The notes beneath the pieces were generated by a model, which was given only the letters and a program-made list of their open reading frames with translations, did no database searches and was not told the origin of the DNA. This document shows positions 9,632-20,401 of a stretch of DNA of 56,539 nt, one piece after another (the first letter of the stretch is position 1; every line of letters begins with the position of its first letter). The position numbers and the translations under genes are program-made. The stretch spans positions 1 through 56,539 of the forward strand of contig JAJDVJ010000183.1 of the NCBI GenBank assembly GCA_022826205.1, written 5' to 3'. The DNA is from Silicimonas sp. GTDB lineage: Bacteria > Pseudomonadota > Alphaproteobacteria > Rhodobacterales > Rhodobacteraceae.

Positions 9632-11242
9632 TCAGTTTGCCGAACGAGGCCACGTTCTGCCGGCTCCTGCACTCGTTCCTGAACGTGCAGACATGATGTA
9701 AGCCTCGATCCGCTTACTCCCGTCCTTTTCGATTCGCAGACCCTGCTTCGTCCGTCGCCAAAGAAAGTCCTCGGCATTCATCACCCACTCGTTGGCAATG
9801 GCCCAATCCAGTTCAAGCGCGGTGATGGATTCGCCGAAGTCCTGTCCCATGTCATCGAGTGTGCGAACCCCGCTCAGCATCTGTCGCGTTTCAGTGCCGT
9901 AGGTGCGGGCCAGCCGTCGCGCCCAGTCCCTGGTCAGGAACGAATGATTCGCCAGCAGTTCCGCGACGAGATCCTCGATTCCGTCAACCGGCAGATCGCC
10001 GCCGGGCAGGGGCACCCCCGCAGTCCATCCCCGTTCCGGAATTTCCAGCAGTGGAGCGATCATGGCAAGTGCCGCCTCGGCCAGCTTGCGGTATGTCGTG
10101 ATCTTGCCGCCATGGACGCTCAGGAGCGGTGCGCCGCCACCCTCGTCCAGCTTCAGAATATAGCCACGCTTTGCTGCCGTCGCCGAAGTGGCGCCGTCAT
10201 CATAGAGCGGCCGCACTCCGGCATATGTCCACACAACGTCATTCTCCGTCACCGGCCTCTTCAGGTACCGTGACGCAAAATCCAGAAGGTAGCGCATTTC
10301 CTTCGCGGTGCATGCGGGCGGCTCAGACGGGTCGGCGTGATCCTCGTCGGTGGTGCCGATCAAGGTAAAGTCCTCTTCGTAGGGAATCGCGAAGATGATC
10401 CGGCCATCCGTGCCCTGAAAAAAGTAGCACTTGTCATGGTCGAAGAGTCGCCGGGTCACGATGTGACTGCCGCGCACCAATCGAACGCGTTCGCGTGTGT
10501 CCACCCCGACGATTTTGCCCATAATGTCGTCAACCCACGGACCACCGGCGTTGACAAGCATTCGTGCGCCAACTTCAAAGGTCTTGCCCGCCGCTTCCAG
10601 CGTCACCTGCCAGGAGCCGTCCGTACGCTCGGCCGAGAGAACCCGCGTGCGGGTCATGACCTGCGCTCCGCGGGCGGCGGCGTCGCGGGCATTCAGGACG
10701 ACAAGCCGCGCGTCCTGAACCCAGCAATCGGAATACTCAAAGGCCTTGCGAAACTTCAAGTCAAGCGGCTCTCCGGCCGGGTCGACGTCGAGATCGAGCG
10801 TTGCCGTGCCCGGCAAGATGCGGCGCCCTCCGAGATGGTCGTAGAGAAAGAGGCCCGTCCGGATCAGCCAGGCAGGGCGGCGACCCTTCATCCACGGCAT
10901 GACGGCAGCGAGAAGTCTTGAAGCGGGCGTTCCGACCTCGAAACGCATGTCCTCATGATAGGGAAGCACGAAACGCATAGGCCAAGAGATATGCGGCATG
11001 GCGCGAAGGAGAACCTCTCGTTCGGCAAGCGCCTCACGCACCAGCCCCAACTCGAAATACTCCAGGTACCTGAGGCCGCCGTGAAAGAGCTTGGTCGACG
11101 CACCGGACGTGCCCGAGGCGAGGTCGTTCATCTCCGCGAGGCCCACGCTCAGGCCCCGTCCCGCCGCATCGCGCGCGATGCCGCAACCGTTGATGCCCCC
11201 GCCGATGATGAAGAGGTCGAAGGTGCCGGGTTCAGTGCGCAT
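9632..11242 (-). CDS. glpD: Aerobic glycerol-3-phosphate dehydrogenase
   Basis: Membrane-associated FAD enzyme oxidising sn-glycerol 3-phosphate to dihydroxyacetone phosphate and passing electrons to quinone. At 536 residues it has the usual length. N-terminal FAD site: FIIGGGINGCGIARDAAGRG; then the family signature SGTSGASTKLFHGGLRYLE; IGTTDEDH and YAGVRPLYDD mid-protein; SVHGGKITTYRKLAE before the C-terminal helical domain. The gene stands alone, without glpK or the glycerol transporter in the window. Confidence 0.95.
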   Translation of the reverse strand: MRTEPGTFDLFIIGGGINGCGIARDAAGRGLSVGLAEMNDLASGTSGASTKLFHGGLRYLEYFELGLVREALAEREVLLRAMPHISWPMRFVLPYHEDMRFEVGTPASRLLAAVMPWMKGRRPAWLIRTGLFLYDHLGGRRILPGTATLDLDVDPAGEPLDLKFRKAFEYSDCWVQDARLVVLNARDAAARGAQVMTRTRVLSAERTDGSWQVTLEAAGKTFEVGARMLVNAGGPWVDDIMGKIVGVDTRERVRLVRGSHIVTRRLFDHDKCYFFQGTDGRIIFAIPYEEDFTLIGTTDEDHADPSEPPACTAKEMRYLLDFASRYLKRPVTENDVVWTYAGVRPLYDDGATSATAAKRGYILKLDEGGGAPLLSVHGGKITTYRKLAEAALAMIAPLLEIPERGWTAGVPLPGGDLPVDGIEDLVAELLANHSFLTRDWARRLARTYGTETRQMLSGVRTLDDMGQDFGESITALELDWAIANEWVMNAEDFLWRRTKQGLRIEKDGSKRIEAYIMSARSGTSAGAGRTWPRSAN

Positions 11243-11551
11243 CTTGCCGTCCAGTCAAAGGTCCCTGTTTCGCATCACCGTGCAGATCCGGCAAGACTCG
11301 GGTTGTCAGCTGAACCTGCCCGCTTCGGCCATGCGCCTGGCCCGACAGGCCCAAGCACGATGTCGCGCCCCCCGGAGGATGTTACGTATTCCGGGCGCGT
11401 TCAATCCTGAACTCGCCGAGGACGCACGACGGGATCCGACGGCGGGTTTCCCGTTCGGGAATCCTTGGTTGCAATGGCGACTGCTCAAGGAGACCAGTGA
11501 TCACGTCATGTGCCTGCCGGAACAGAACCAGGCCAGGACATCTGGCAGGAC
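11243..11551. other. Intergenic region between hutC and glpD
   Basis: About 309 bp, both flanking genes on the minus strand. It should contain the glpD promoter. No gene, repeat or strong terminator is evident. Confidence 0.45.
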
Positions 11552-12253
11552 CTAGATGTGAGTGCGCATCTGGTGGCCGGGGGCAAACAAGACCTGAACG
11601 GCCGTTACGGACTGATCATGATCCCAAGTCAGCCTGTTGACCGCAAGCAAAGCGCTGTTTTCCGGGCAATTCAGGTGTTTCGCGTTCTCAGCGGTGGCTG
11701 GTCTTGCCGCAAACGCGATCTCGCCCCTTGTGTAGGGAACACTTTGCAACAACCATTCATTGGCACTGATGGATCGAAAGTCCTGCTCAATGGCAGTGGG
11801 CACGTGGATCGTATTGATCCAGCGATCTTCCAACGCGTATGGTGTATCATTTGACAGATGCAGAGCCATGACATGCAGCAATCTTTCCTGCACTCCAACA
11901 CTTAGTGCAGCACTGATGTGGGTAGGCGCGACGCGGACTTCCCTAAGGGCCAGCTGGTATCCGTAACGTGCGCCGCGGTCTTCGACCTCATGCCGGATCA
12001 CTGCAATGTTCAGGGTCGCCTTTGCAACGGGCTGTACGGCAACACGGGTTCCCGCCTTGCGCCTGCGCTCCAGCAAGCCACCTTCTGCGAGGCTTCGCAG
12101 CGCGCGATTCACCGTGGGGCGGGCGCATCTGAATTCCTTCGCAAGCTCGGCCTCGTTGGGGATCAAGTCCCCGGGCTTCCATTCGCGTGCGTGAATCCGG
12201 CGCAAGACCTCCTTTTGCACGCTTTGCCAGGTCTGTGCATTCTGCACGTTCAT
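11552..12253 (-). CDS. hutC: Histidine utilisation repressor, GntR family with UTRA domain
   Basis: A 233-residue GntR/HutC regulator. Residues about 8-75 form the winged helix-turn-helix (ELAKEFRCARPTVNRALRSLAEGGLLERRRKAGTRV). The rest is a UTRA ligand domain with the LHVMALHLSNDTPYALEDRWI stretch and the C-terminal LTWDHDQSVTAVQVLFAPGHQM block typical of HutC. Its start overlaps the hutF stop (ATGA), so it is autoregulated with hutF. HutC proteins release DNA on binding urocanate; the likely operator is the palindrome at 13634-13649. Confidence 0.92.
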   Translation of the reverse strand: MNVQNAQTWQSVQKEVLRRIHAREWKPGDLIPNEAELAKEFRCARPTVNRALRSLAEGGLLERRRKAGTRVAVQPVAKATLNIAVIRHEVEDRGARYGYQLALREVRVAPTHISAALSVGVQERLLHVMALHLSNDTPYALEDRWINTIHVPTAIEQDFRSISANEWLLQSVPYTRGEIAFAARPATAENAKHLNCPENSALLAVNRLTWDHDQSVTAVQVLFAPGHQMRTHI

Positions 12254-13611
12254 AGAGCGCCTTTCAGGGCATCAATGGTTCTCACGTAGTTTGCGACGAT
12301 TTCAGTTCTTGCGACATGCCTGCCTTGCCGAACCTTGTGTCGACCTGCCGACCAGACATCTGAAACCAGCCTGTCGTCGCCTGCGAAAATCCATGCATCC
12401 AGGACGGTGTCTCCGCCGAAGCCGTGCAGGATCACCGATGTGGTGTCGAGCGCCAGCATGTCTGCCCAATGACCCGCTTCCAGACTTCCGGACTTACGCC
12501 CAGCAGCTTGCGCGCCGCCTTGCAAGACATGCTCGAAGAGACGCCGCCCTGTCGACATTCGCCCGGTCGCAAGCGCTGCGCGCGTGTGATCCCGAAGGCG
12601 TTGCGAATAGTCGAGGGTGCGCAGTTCCTCGCTCAACGCGATTCGGATGTTGCTGTCCGATCCGACGGCAAATCGGCCCCCCTGCCTGGCCCAGCGTACG
12701 CCGTCAAATATTCCGTCGCCCAAGCTGCTCTCCGTGATCGGGCACAGTCCCGCAACGGCTCCCGTCGCGGCAAGGCGGGTCGTCTCTGACGGCGTCATCT
12801 GGGTGCAGTGGATCAGGCACCAGCGTTCATCCAGCGCCATGTGATCAAGGGCCCATTCCACCGGCCGCGCGCCCCATTGCGCCTGCACCTCCTCGACTTC
12901 CGGGACTTGCTCGGCAAGGTGCATGTGGACCGGACCTTCCGGGAACTGGTCGGCGTAGGTCTTCAAGGTCTCCGACGCGACAGCCCTCAGGGAATGCGGT
13001 GCCACACCGATTTGCGTGTCATCCGGCAAAGCCTTCAATGCGCTTTGTGCTGCATCGTGCAGTCGCCGGAACTGGTCCAGGCCATTTCCAAACCGGACTT
13101 GCCCCGGCCCAAGTCCGCGACCGTCGCATCCGCCGAACTCATAGTGCACCGGCAAGAGGCACAAGCCGATTCCGGTCCTGTTCGCCGCAGCAGCGATGCG
13201 CTCCGACATCTCGCCAATGTTGTCATATGGGGTGCCTGCAGGCGTATGATGCAAGTAATGGAACTCGGCATTGGTGCTGTAACCCGCCTCCAGCATCTCC
13301 ATCTGAACGAACGCGGCAATCGCCTCCACGTGCTCCGGTGTGAGATGGCCCAGGAAACGAAACATCAGGTCGCGCCACGTCCAAAAGCTGTCCGAGGGAT
13401 TTGGCCCCCGCCGCTCGGTAAGACCGGCCATCGCGCGCTGAAACGCATGGCTGTGAACGTTCACCGGTGACGGGAGCAGCAATCCAACGCAATGCCCGGC
13501 TTTCGAGGCGCCGGTTTCCACGTGCGCAATGCGGCCGGAGTCATCCACCGCCACCGCCACTTCTGATGCCCAACCATTCGGCAACAGTGCCGACTCTGCC
13601 CAAATCCGCAT
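12250..13611 (-). CDS. hutF: Formimidoylglutamate deiminase
   Basis: Amidohydrolase-superfamily enzyme that deaminates N-formimino-L-glutamate to N-formyl-L-glutamate, the branch that needs HutG next. 453 residues from the ATG at 13611. Metal site: PSPVNVHSHAFQRAM (HxH), the VHMHLAEQ and LIHCTQM histidines, and SDSNIR (Asp). I chose 13611 over ATG 13629 and the longer frame to 13689 because the longer forms have no ribosome site and run into the operator; the predicted minus-strand promoter would place the transcript start near 13626. Confidence 0.93.
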   Translation of the reverse strand: MRIWAESALLPNGWASEVAVAVDDSGRIAHVETGASKAGHCVGLLLPSPVNVHSHAFQRAMAGLTERRGPNPSDSFWTWRDLMFRFLGHLTPEHVEAIAAFVQMEMLEAGYSTNAEFHYLHHTPAGTPYDNIGEMSERIAAAANRTGIGLCLLPVHYEFGGCDGRGLGPGQVRFGNGLDQFRRLHDAAQSALKALPDDTQIGVAPHSLRAVASETLKTYADQFPEGPVHMHLAEQVPEVEEVQAQWGARPVEWALDHMALDERWCLIHCTQMTPSETTRLAATGAVAGLCPITESSLGDGIFDGVRWARQGGRFAVGSDSNIRIALSEELRTLDYSQRLRDHTRAALATGRMSTGRRLFEHVLQGGAQAAGRKSGSLEAGHWADMLALDTTSVILHGFGGDTVLDAWIFAGDDRLVSDVWSAGRHKVRQGRHVARTEIVANYVRTIDALKGAL

Positions 13612-13622
13612 TTTATGTCCAC

Positions 13623-13661
13623 TTGACATGCCATTATGTATATACATAAAAACATGGTCAG
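13623..13661. promoter_or_regulatory. Overlapping divergent promoters of the hut locus
   Basis: Plus strand: TTGACA at 13623-13628, 17 bp, then ATAAAA at 13646-13651, in front of hutI. Minus strand: CTGACC (complement of 13656-13661), 17 bp, then CATAAT (complement of 13633-13638), in front of hutF. Both contain the 16-bp palindrome, so one bound repressor could block both. The elements are read by eye. Confidence 0.5.
13634..13649. promoter_or_regulatory. Candidate HutC operator (perfect 16-bp palindrome)
   Basis: TTATGTATATACATAA is its own reverse complement. It lies between divergent hutF and hutI and carries a TGTATATACA core resembling sites reported for HutC-type GntR regulators. Its position inside both predicted promoters suits repression lifted by urocanate. 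Confidence 0.72.
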
Positions 13662-13688
13662 GTTCCCAATGCAAGCGAGTCGTACCCA

Positions 13689-14882
13689 ATGCTCCTGACC
13701 AATGCCCGCATTGCCACGCTGGCCGACGATGACAGCTTTGGACTGATTGATGATGGCGTGATCGCGATCAAGGACACCCACATCTCGTGGGTCGGGCCGC
13801 GAACGGAACTGCCCGCGCCGCATAAGGATCTTGAGGCAAGCGACCTCGAGGGCCGCCTCGTCACGCCCGCCCTGATCGACTGCCATACGCATGTGGTCTT
13901 TGGCGGAAACCGCGCAGCCGAGTTCGAGTTGCGTCTCAACGGCGCAAGCTACGAAGAGGTCGCCAAGGCCGGCGGCGGGATCGTTTCAACCGTGGCGGCG
14001 ACCCGTGCCGCGAGCGAAGACGCGCTGCTTTCGGATGCGCTGACCCGTGTCGACGCGATGATCGCGGAAGGCGTCACGTTGATCGAGGTGAAGTCCGGTT
14101 ATGGTCTGGACTTGAGCAGCGAGCCGAAAATGCTGCGCGTGGCGCGAGCCATCGCCAGCGCGCGCCCGGTGGATGTTCGCACCAGCTATCTCGGCGCCCA
14201 TGCAACCCCTCCCGAATATCAAGGCAATCCCGACTCCTACATTGACGACGTTTGCATCCCCGCGCTGCGAGCGGCTCACGCGGAAGGCCTTGTCGATGCA
14301 GTGGACGGGTTCTGCGAAGGGATCGCCTTTGACACAGCGCAGATGGCGCGCGTGTTTGACGTCGCCACGGAACTGGGCTTGCCTGTCAAGCTGCATGCAG
14401 AGCAGCTGTCGAACATCGGCGGCGCGCGCCTTGCAGCGCAATACCGTGCGTTGAGTGCGGACCATCTGGAATACGCCAACGGGAGAGACGCCGAAGCCAT
14501 GGCCGCGTCCGGCACGGTTGCAGTGCTGTTGCCCGGTGCATTCTACACGCTGCATGAAACGCAAGTGCCGCCGGTCCATGCGTTTCGGGAGCATCATGTG
14601 CCAATGGCCCTGGCAACGGACTGCAACCCGGGTTCGTCGCCCATGACCTCGCCGCTTCTGGCCTTGAACATGGGCAGCACGCTTTTCCGGATGACCCCGC
14701 TTGAGGCGCTCTTGGGAATGACTGCACATGCCGCCAAGGCCCTGGGCGTGAAGGACAGAGGCAGGATTGTCCCGGGACAGCGCGCCGATCTCTGCGTTTG
14801 GGACATCGCACACCCGGCCGAGCTGGCCTATCGCATTGGGTTCAATCCCCTGCACGCGCGCATCTTCGCGGGAAGGCAATGA
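13689..14882 (+). CDS. hutI: Imidazolonepropionase
   Basis: Zinc/iron amidohydrolase that opens 4-imidazolone-5-propionate to N-formimino-L-glutamate (histidine pathway step 3). 397 residues, normal length. Metal and catalytic motifs: [18 protein letters not shown] (HxH), KLHAEQLSN (His), SADHLEY (His) and [10 protein letters not shown] (Asp); substrate-loop signature [11 protein letters not shown]. First gene of the plus-strand hut operon; its stop overlaps the hutH start (ATGA). Confidence 0.96.
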   Translation: MLLTNARIATLADDDSFGLIDDGVIAIKDTHISWVGPRTELPAPHKDLEASDLEGRLVTPALIDCHTHVVFGGNRAAEFELRLNGASYEEVAKAGGGIVSTVAATRAASEDALLSDALTRVDAMIAEGVTLIEVKSGYGLDLSSEPKMLRVARAIASARPVDVRTSYLGAHATPPEYQGNPDSYIDDVCIPALRAAHAEGLVDAVDGFCEGIAFDTAQMARVFDVATELGLPVKLHAEQLSNIGGARLAAQYRALSADHLEYANGRDAEAMAASGTVAVLLPGAFYTLHETQVPPVHAFREHHVPMALATDCNPGSSPMTSPLLALNMGSTLFRMTPLEALLGMTAHAAKALGVKDRGRIVPGQRADLCVWDIAHPAELAYRIGFNPLHARIFAGRQ

Positions 14883-16420
14883 CCGTCATTCTGGACCCTG
14901 GTGCCGCAACTCTTGCCCAGCTGAATGACATCTGGACGACGCAGCGCTCGGTTCGACTGAACTCGACTGCCTGTCCCGCAATCGAAGCCGCCGCAAGAAT
15001 GGTCGCACAGGCCGCCGCCGCCGACGACCCCGTCTATGGGGTCAACACCGGCTTCGGGAAGCTCGCGAGCGTAAAGATCGCGACAGAAGACACGAGCAGC
15101 CTGCAGCGGAACCTGGTCCTGTCCCATTGCTGCGGCGTCGGGGAGCCCCTGGACGTCGCTACGACTCGTCTGATGATGGTGCTGAAACTTCTGTCGCTAG
15201 GGCGCGGGGCGTCGGGGGTGGCGCTGTCAACTGTAACCCTGATCGAGGACATGCTTGATGCAGGCGTAACGCCCGTCATTCCAGTTCAAGGTTCGGTCGG
15301 TGCGTCCGGCGACCTGGCTCCACTCGCCCATTTGGCTGCGGCAATGATTGGCGAAGGCGAAGCCGTCCTTGACAATGCCAGGATGCCAGCCTCGATAGCA
15401 TTCGAGAAAGCGGGCCTGACCCCGATCGTTCTTGGCGCGAAGGAAGGCCTGGCCCTGATCAACGGCACGCAGTTTTCGACCGCCTGTGCGTTGGCGGGAC
15501 TCTGGGGTGCCTGGAAGAATGCCGCGACCGCCGTGGTGACCGGCGCATTGTCAACCGACGCGATCATGGGCTCAACCGCACCCTTGCACCCGGCGATTCA
15601 CGCTCTGCGCGGCCATGCGGGGCAATCCGCAGTGGCTGAGGCGCAGCGCAGCCTGATGCGAGGATCCGAGATCCGCGAAAGCCATCGTGTCGGCGACACA
15701 AGGGTGCAGGATCCCTATTGCATCCGCTGCCAGCCGCAGGTCACGGGCGCTGCAATGGACTTGCTCCATGCCGCAGGACGCACGCTTGAAATCGAAGCCA
15801 ATGCCGTCACCGACAATCCGCTTGTGCTTGTCGAGGATGGCGTGATCGTCTCGGGCGGGAACTTCCATGCCGAACCGGTCGGCTTTGCGGCTGATCAGAT
15901 CGCGCTCGCGGTGTCGGAGATCGGCGCGATTGCCCAGCGGCGCGTCGCCTTGATGGTCGATCCGACGCTGTCCTTTGACTTGCCGCCTTTCCTGACGCCG
16001 GATCCCGGCCTGAATTCCGGCCTGATGATTGCCGAAGTGGCGACGGCGGCCTTGATGAGCGAAAACAAGCACCTCGCCAATCCCTGCACCACCGACAGCA
16101 CGCCAACCTCTGCGAACCAGGAGGATCACGTCAGCATGGCCGCCCACGGGGCGCGGCGGCTTGAGCGGATGAATGCCAACCTGAACGTGATCCTGGGCGT
16201 TGAGGCCATTTGCGCCGCGCAGGGAATCGAGTTCCGCGCGCCGCTGAAGACGAGCGCTGCGCTGGCGCAAGTCCTGCATGCGCTGCGCGCCAAGGTGCCT
16301 GCCGTGACCGAAGACCGGTACATGGCCCCATCCCTGGAATCTGCGGCCCATCTCGTCGCGACCGGATCACTGACGGATGCCGTGGACCTGCCCGCCTATG
16401 TTCAAGGGTCGCTGGCGTGA
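14879..16420 (+). CDS. hutH: Histidine ammonia-lyase
   Basis: Deaminates L-histidine to trans-urocanate, the entry step of the pathway, using the self-made MIO group. 513 residues from the ATG at 14879, which overlaps the hutI stop. The MIO triad is Ala142-Ser143-Gly144 in [15 protein letters not shown]. Other family blocks: [26 protein letters not shown]-like [13 protein letters not shown], and VTDNPLV. The next gene starts at the GTG overlapping this stop. Confidence 0.97.
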   Translation: MTVILDPGAATLAQLNDIWTTQRSVRLNSTACPAIEAAARMVAQAAAADDPVYGVNTGFGKLASVKIATEDTSSLQRNLVLSHCCGVGEPLDVATTRLMMVLKLLSLGRGASGVALSTVTLIEDMLDAGVTPVIPVQGSVGASGDLAPLAHLAAAMIGEGEAVLDNARMPASIAFEKAGLTPIVLGAKEGLALINGTQFSTACALAGLWGAWKNAATAVVTGALSTDAIMGSTAPLHPAIHALRGHAGQSAVAEAQRSLMRGSEIRESHRVGDTRVQDPYCIRCQPQVTGAAMDLLHAAGRTLEIEANAVTDNPLVLVEDGVIVSGGNFHAEPVGFAADQIALAVSEIGAIAQRRVALMVDPTLSFDLPPFLTPDPGLNSGLMIAEVATAALMSENKHLANPCTTDSTPTSANQEDHVSMAAHGARRLERMNANLNVILGVEAICAAQGIEFRAPLKTSAALAQVLHALRAKVPAVTEDRYMAPSLESAAHLVATGSLTDAVDLPAYVQGSLA

Positions 16421-17217
16421 CGCCGGTCGAGGTCACGCGTGGCACCGGCCCCATCGTGCTGGGGTTCCCCCATGCCGGGACCCAAGTGCCAGAAGAGATC
16501 AAGGCGCGCCTTAACGAACGCGGGCGCATCTTGGCGGACACCGACTGGCATATCGATCGGCTCTATTCCGATCTGCTGCCCGACGTGACCGTCGTTCGGG
16601 CCACCTTTCACCGCTATGTCATTGATGCCAATCGCGATCCGTCAGGAGTGAGCCTGTACCCCGGTCAGAATACCACGGCGCTAGTGCCTTTGACGGATTT
16701 CGACGGGCATGACATCTGGGATGCCCCGCCGACAGCGGCCGATGTCAAAGCCCGTCGCGCAAGCTGTCACGTCCCATACCACAAGGCGCTGCAGGGCGAG
16801 CTGAAGCGCGTACGGAAAATGCACGGAGTGGCGATCCTCTACGATTGCCATTCGATCCGGTCCCGGATCCCGTTTCTCTTCGAAGGTGCGCTGCCTGATT
16901 TCAATATCGGCACCAATCTGGGAACCTCCTGTGCGCCCGCGCTGCAGGATGCCGTTTCGCAAATTTGCAGGGACACGCCCGGCTACAGCACGATTGTGAA
17001 CGGGCGTTTCAAGGGCGGCTGGGCCACGCGGCACTATGGCCGCCCGGATGCGGGCCGCCACGCGATCCAGATGGAATTGGCGCAATCGACCTACCTGACG
17101 GATGAAGCCCCGCCGTGGACCTACAACACCGGCAAGGCCGATCAATTGAGATCCTGTTTGAAGACCGTCCTGACAACCTTGGCCGACAAGGCCCTTAGCC
17201 TGGGAGCCGATCAATGA
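16417..17217 (+). CDS. hutG: N-formylglutamate deformylase (amidohydrolase)
   Basis: Hydrolyses N-formyl-L-glutamate to formate and glutamate, the final step after HutF. 266 residues from a GTG at 16417 that overlaps the hutH stop; the upstream extension of the frame is a shadow of hutH. FGase-family motifs: [41 protein letters not shown] and ATRHYGRP. It belongs to the FGase family rather than the arginase-like formiminoglutamase that shares the HutG name. Confidence 0.94.
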   Translation: MTPVEVTRGTGPIVLGFPHAGTQVPEEIKARLNERGRILADTDWHIDRLYSDLLPDVTVVRATFHRYVIDANRDPSGVSLYPGQNTTALVPLTDFDGHDIWDAPPTAADVKARRASCHVPYHKALQGELKRVRKMHGVAILYDCHSIRSRIPFLFEGALPDFNIGTNLGTSCAPALQDAVSQICRDTPGYSTIVNGRFKGGWATRHYGRPDAGRHAIQMELAQSTYLTDEAPPWTYNTGKADQLRSCLKTVLTTLADKALSLGADQ

Positions 17218-18884
17218 CCGACCCACGTCACAACATCCGCGACGTCTTTCCCCCCACGGGCTCCGAGATCACCGCAAAAAGCTGGCTGACCGAAGCACCG
17301 ATGCGGATGCTGATGAACAACCTGCACCCCGACGTGGCCGAGAACCCTCATGAACTGGTGGTCTATGGCGGTATCGGCCGTGCTGCACGCACATGGGCCG
17401 ACTTCGACGCGATTGTTGCGGCACTTCAAGGGCTGGAAGACACGGAGACCCTGCTTGTGCAATCCGGGAAACCGGTGGGAATCTTCCGCACCCACAAGGA
17501 CGCGCCGCGCGTCCTGATCGCAAATTCGAACCTCGTCCCCAACTGGGCCAACTGGAACCATTTCAACGAACTCGACAAAAAGGGGCTTGCAATGTACGGC
17601 CAGATGACGGCCGGATCCTGGATCTACATTGGCACGCAAGGCATCGTGCAGGGCACCTACGAGACGTTCATGGAGGCGGGCCGACAGCATTATGGCGGCA
17701 ACCTGAACGGACGCTGGATCCTGACCAGTGGCCTGGGCGGAATGGGTGGCGCGCAACCTTTGGCGGCAGTCATGGCCGGGGCATGCTGCCTTGCAGTCGA
17801 ATGCGACGAATCCCGCGCCGATTTCCGCCTGCGCACACGCTATGTCGACGAGAAGACCCATTCGCTCGACGAGGCGCTGGAGATGGTCGAACGCTGGACA
17901 GGCGCAGGTGAAGCAAAGTCCGTGGCCCTGATAGGAAACGCGGCGGACGTGGTCCCCGAATTGGCCAATCGCGGTGTTCGGCCGGACATCGTGACCGACC
18001 AGACCTCCGCCCACGATCCGATCCACGGTTACCTGCCGCAAGGGTGGAACGTGTCGGATTGGCGCGCAAGGCAGGAAAGCGACCCGAAAGCGGTGGAGAG
18101 AGCCGCCCGTGCATCGATGAAGGTGCATGTCGCCGCGATGGTGGATTTCTGGAACCGAGGTGTGCCGACACTGGACTACGGCAACAACATCCGACAAGTG
18201 GCCCAGGAAGAGGGCCTGGAAAACGCCTTTGCCTTCCCCGGATTCGTGCCCGCCTACATTCGACCGCTCTTCTGCCGGGGCGTCGGCCCGTTTCGCTGGT
18301 GCGCGTTGTCGGGCGATCCAGAAGACATCTATAGAACCGATGCCAAGGTGAAAGAGCTGATCGACGATCCGCACTTGCACAACTGGCTCGACATGGCTCG
18401 GGAGCGCATTGCCTTCCAGGGATTGCCGGCGCGGATCTGCTGGGTGGGCCTGGGACAGCGGCACAAGCTCGGGCTTGCCTTCAACGAAATGGTACGCTCC
18501 GGCGAGTTGTCGGCCCCAGTCGTCATCGGCCGTGATCATCTGGACAGCGGTTCGGTGGCGTCTCCCAACCGCGAAACCGAATCAATGAGAGACGGGTCGG
18601 ACGCCGTGTCCGACTGGCCCTTGTTGAATGCAATGCTGAACGTCGCTAGCGGTGCCACCTGGGTGTCGCTGCATCACGGCGGCGGGGTCGGCATGGGCTT
18701 CAGTCAGCATTCCGGCATGGTCATCTGCTGCGACGGTACGGAGGATGCCGACCGCCGCATCGCAAACGTCCTTTGGAACGATCCCGCCACAGGAGTCATG
18801 CGACACGCGGATGCAGGCTATGAAATCGCTCTGGAATGCGCGCGCGCGCAGGAATTGAATTTGCCCGGAATTCTGGGAGCGTGA
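17214..18884 (+). CDS. hutU: Urocanate hydratase
   Basis: Converts urocanate to imidazolonepropionate with tightly bound NAD+ (step 2). 556 residues, standard length; ATG overlaps the hutG stop. Motifs: [10 protein letters not shown]-like [14 protein letters not shown], the NAD loop [13 protein letters not shown], and the active-site region [15 protein letters not shown] with the conserved Cys. C-terminal blocks [16 protein letters not shown] and [15 protein letters not shown] are diagnostic. Last gene of the operon. Confidence 0.97.
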   Translation: MTDPRHNIRDVFPPTGSEITAKSWLTEAPMRMLMNNLHPDVAENPHELVVYGGIGRAARTWADFDAIVAALQGLEDTETLLVQSGKPVGIFRTHKDAPRVLIANSNLVPNWANWNHFNELDKKGLAMYGQMTAGSWIYIGTQGIVQGTYETFMEAGRQHYGGNLNGRWILTSGLGGMGGAQPLAAVMAGACCLAVECDESRADFRLRTRYVDEKTHSLDEALEMVERWTGAGEAKSVALIGNAADVVPELANRGVRPDIVTDQTSAHDPIHGYLPQGWNVSDWRARQESDPKAVERAARASMKVHVAAMVDFWNRGVPTLDYGNNIRQVAQEEGLENAFAFPGFVPAYIRPLFCRGVGPFRWCALSGDPEDIYRTDAKVKELIDDPHLHNWLDMARERIAFQGLPARICWVGLGQRHKLGLAFNEMVRSGELSAPVVIGRDHLDSGSVASPNRETESMRDGSDAVSDWPLLNAMLNVASGATWVSLHHGGGVGMGFSQHSGMVICCDGTEDADRRIANVLWNDPATGVMRHADAGYEIALECARAQELNLPGILGA

Positions 18885-18891
18885 CTGCCCC

Positions 18892-18905
18892 GGCCCTGAC
18901 GGGCC
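18892..18905 (+). terminator. Possible weak terminator hairpin after hutU
   Basis: GGCCC-TGAC-GGGCC begins 8 bp after the hutU stop, followed by only a short TT. The stem is five pairs with no proper U-run, so intrinsic termination is uncertain. Confidence 0.3.
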
Positions 18906-19075
18906 TTGCAGCGCGTTCGACAGGCCTGTGGTCTTGAAACCCGCATGGCATGCAGAAGTCAGAGATAAAGAGATCGCGCAACCGCGACGTCGGTTTCAGG
19001 TGGGGCTTGCACGGCAAGCTGGCGACAAACGGGCGGCCTTGCAGGGCAGCGGCTGGCAACTCACAGGCGTGGCTT

Positions 19076-20335
19076 TCAAACCTCTTCCCAAGGGAAGCTG
19101 TCCAACCGTTCGGCACCGTTTTCCGTGATCAGGACCTGGGTTTCGAGCTTGACGCTCTCTGACCCTTCCTCGCCAACCAGGCTTTCAACGCAGACTACAT
19201 GGCCCGGTTCGAACTGTCCGGACATGGCGTCTTCATCGAAGTCCACGTGCAACGGCACCACGGGCCATTCGTCAGCCATGCCGACACCGTGCAACGCCAG
19301 CGAGTACCGATAATCGACATGCCTCGCCGGTATGCGCCAGCTCTTGGCGTTGAACTCTTCAAATGAAAGACCTGGTTGCAGCAGCGCCAGATTGTGATCG
19401 ATCTGGCTCAGCGCAGTGGAATAGAGCCTCTTTTGCCGGTCCGTCATCGGGGAGTAGCCACAGGTCCAGCTGCGCGACAGGTCCGCACAATATCCATAGG
19501 GGCCGATCATGTCCGTATCGAAAGAGATCATTTCGCCCGCCTGGCACAGGCGGTCCGAACACTCCTTGTACCAGGGATTGGTGTTGGGCCCGCAGGTCAG
19601 CAGTTTGGTTTCAAGCCAGTCACCGCCCGAGCGGGCGTTCTCGAAATGCAGATGCCCCCAAAGCTCGCGTTCTGTCACCCCAGGAACCGAGTGGTCATAG
19701 ATCCGCGCCATGCCCGCCTCGCAGACGCGAATGGTCCAGCGCATCAGCGTGATTTCGTCGGCCGACTTGATCGCTCGCGCCAGTTCGGTCAGCCTCGTGC
19801 CTTCGACATATTCCAGCTGACGCGCCTGAAGGGCCAGCAGCGGCGCGCCGTCCAGCTTGTCGATGGCGATGCGCCTGTTGCCGCCGCCATGCGCTTGCAG
19901 CAACTCCGCGATCTCGTCCGCCCAACGTGCCACGTGCACTGGCGACTTGTCGCCCTTGGCCATGAACATCCACGAGGTGGAGTGCCGCAGCTCGTCGATG
20001 CCCGGCAGGCCGTCATTGAGGTGCTTGGAACCCTTGAGCTCGAACATGACCGCAGGACCATCCGTCAGGATCAGCGCGTAGCGTATCGGGTTGTGCGCTG
20101 TCCAAACCTGCATGTTCGAACTGTCTAAAGCGTAGCGGATGTTGATCGGATCGTACAGCAACAGCGCCGCAACATCGGCCTGCGCCATCAACTCGCGAAA
20201 CCGGCCCAGACGGTAGGCGCGGGCGCGGTCCAGCACATCCGGTGCGACGGGGCTGATCAGCGGCCTGTCTGCGCCCTCGCTGTTCAAATAGGTCAGCTTG
20301 CGCTCGTCTCTGAAAGGTGGCGGCATCTCGGTCAT
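19076..20335 (-). CDS. M24-family metalloenzyme, DddP/Xaa-Pro peptidase-like
   Basis: A 419-residue creatinase/prolidase-fold (M24) protein. The N-terminal half carries YDPINIRYALDSSNMQVWTAHNPIR, split here by the domain's first strand, which closely resembles the dimethylsulfoniopropionate lyase DddP. The five M24 metal ligands appear to be kept: two Asp in SFDTDMIGPYGYCADLSR, His in ALHGVGMADEWP, Glu in VVCVESLVGEEG and Glu in VKLETQVLI. It is the second gene after a 2OG oxygenase (67 bp gap). DMSP cleavage is possible, but M24 relatives act on varied substrates, so I do not assign dddP. Confidence 0.82.
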   Translation of the reverse strand: MTEMPPPFRDERKLTYLNSEGADRPLISPVAPDVLDRARAYRLGRFRELMAQADVAALLLYDPINIRYALDSSNMQVWTAHNPIRYALILTDGPAVMFELKGSKHLNDGLPGIDELRHSTSWMFMAKGDKSPVHVARWADEIAELLQAHGGGNRRIAIDKLDGAPLLALQARQLEYVEGTRLTELARAIKSADEITLMRWTIRVCEAGMARIYDHSVPGVTERELWGHLHFENARSGGDWLETKLLTCGPNTNPWYKECSDRLCQAGEMISFDTDMIGPYGYCADLSRSWTCGYSPMTDRQKRLYSTALSQIDHNLALLQPGLSFEEFNAKSWRIPARHVDYRYSLALHGVGMADEWPVVPLHVDFDEDAMSGQFEPGHVVCVESLVGEEGSESVKLETQVLITENGAERLDSFPWEEV

Positions 20336-20401
20336 TTCTGTGCGAGCTCCTCGGCAAGCCAGTGTAAGTTGTGCAAGTCAGTCGGAGTCAATCAGTCGAA
20401 G

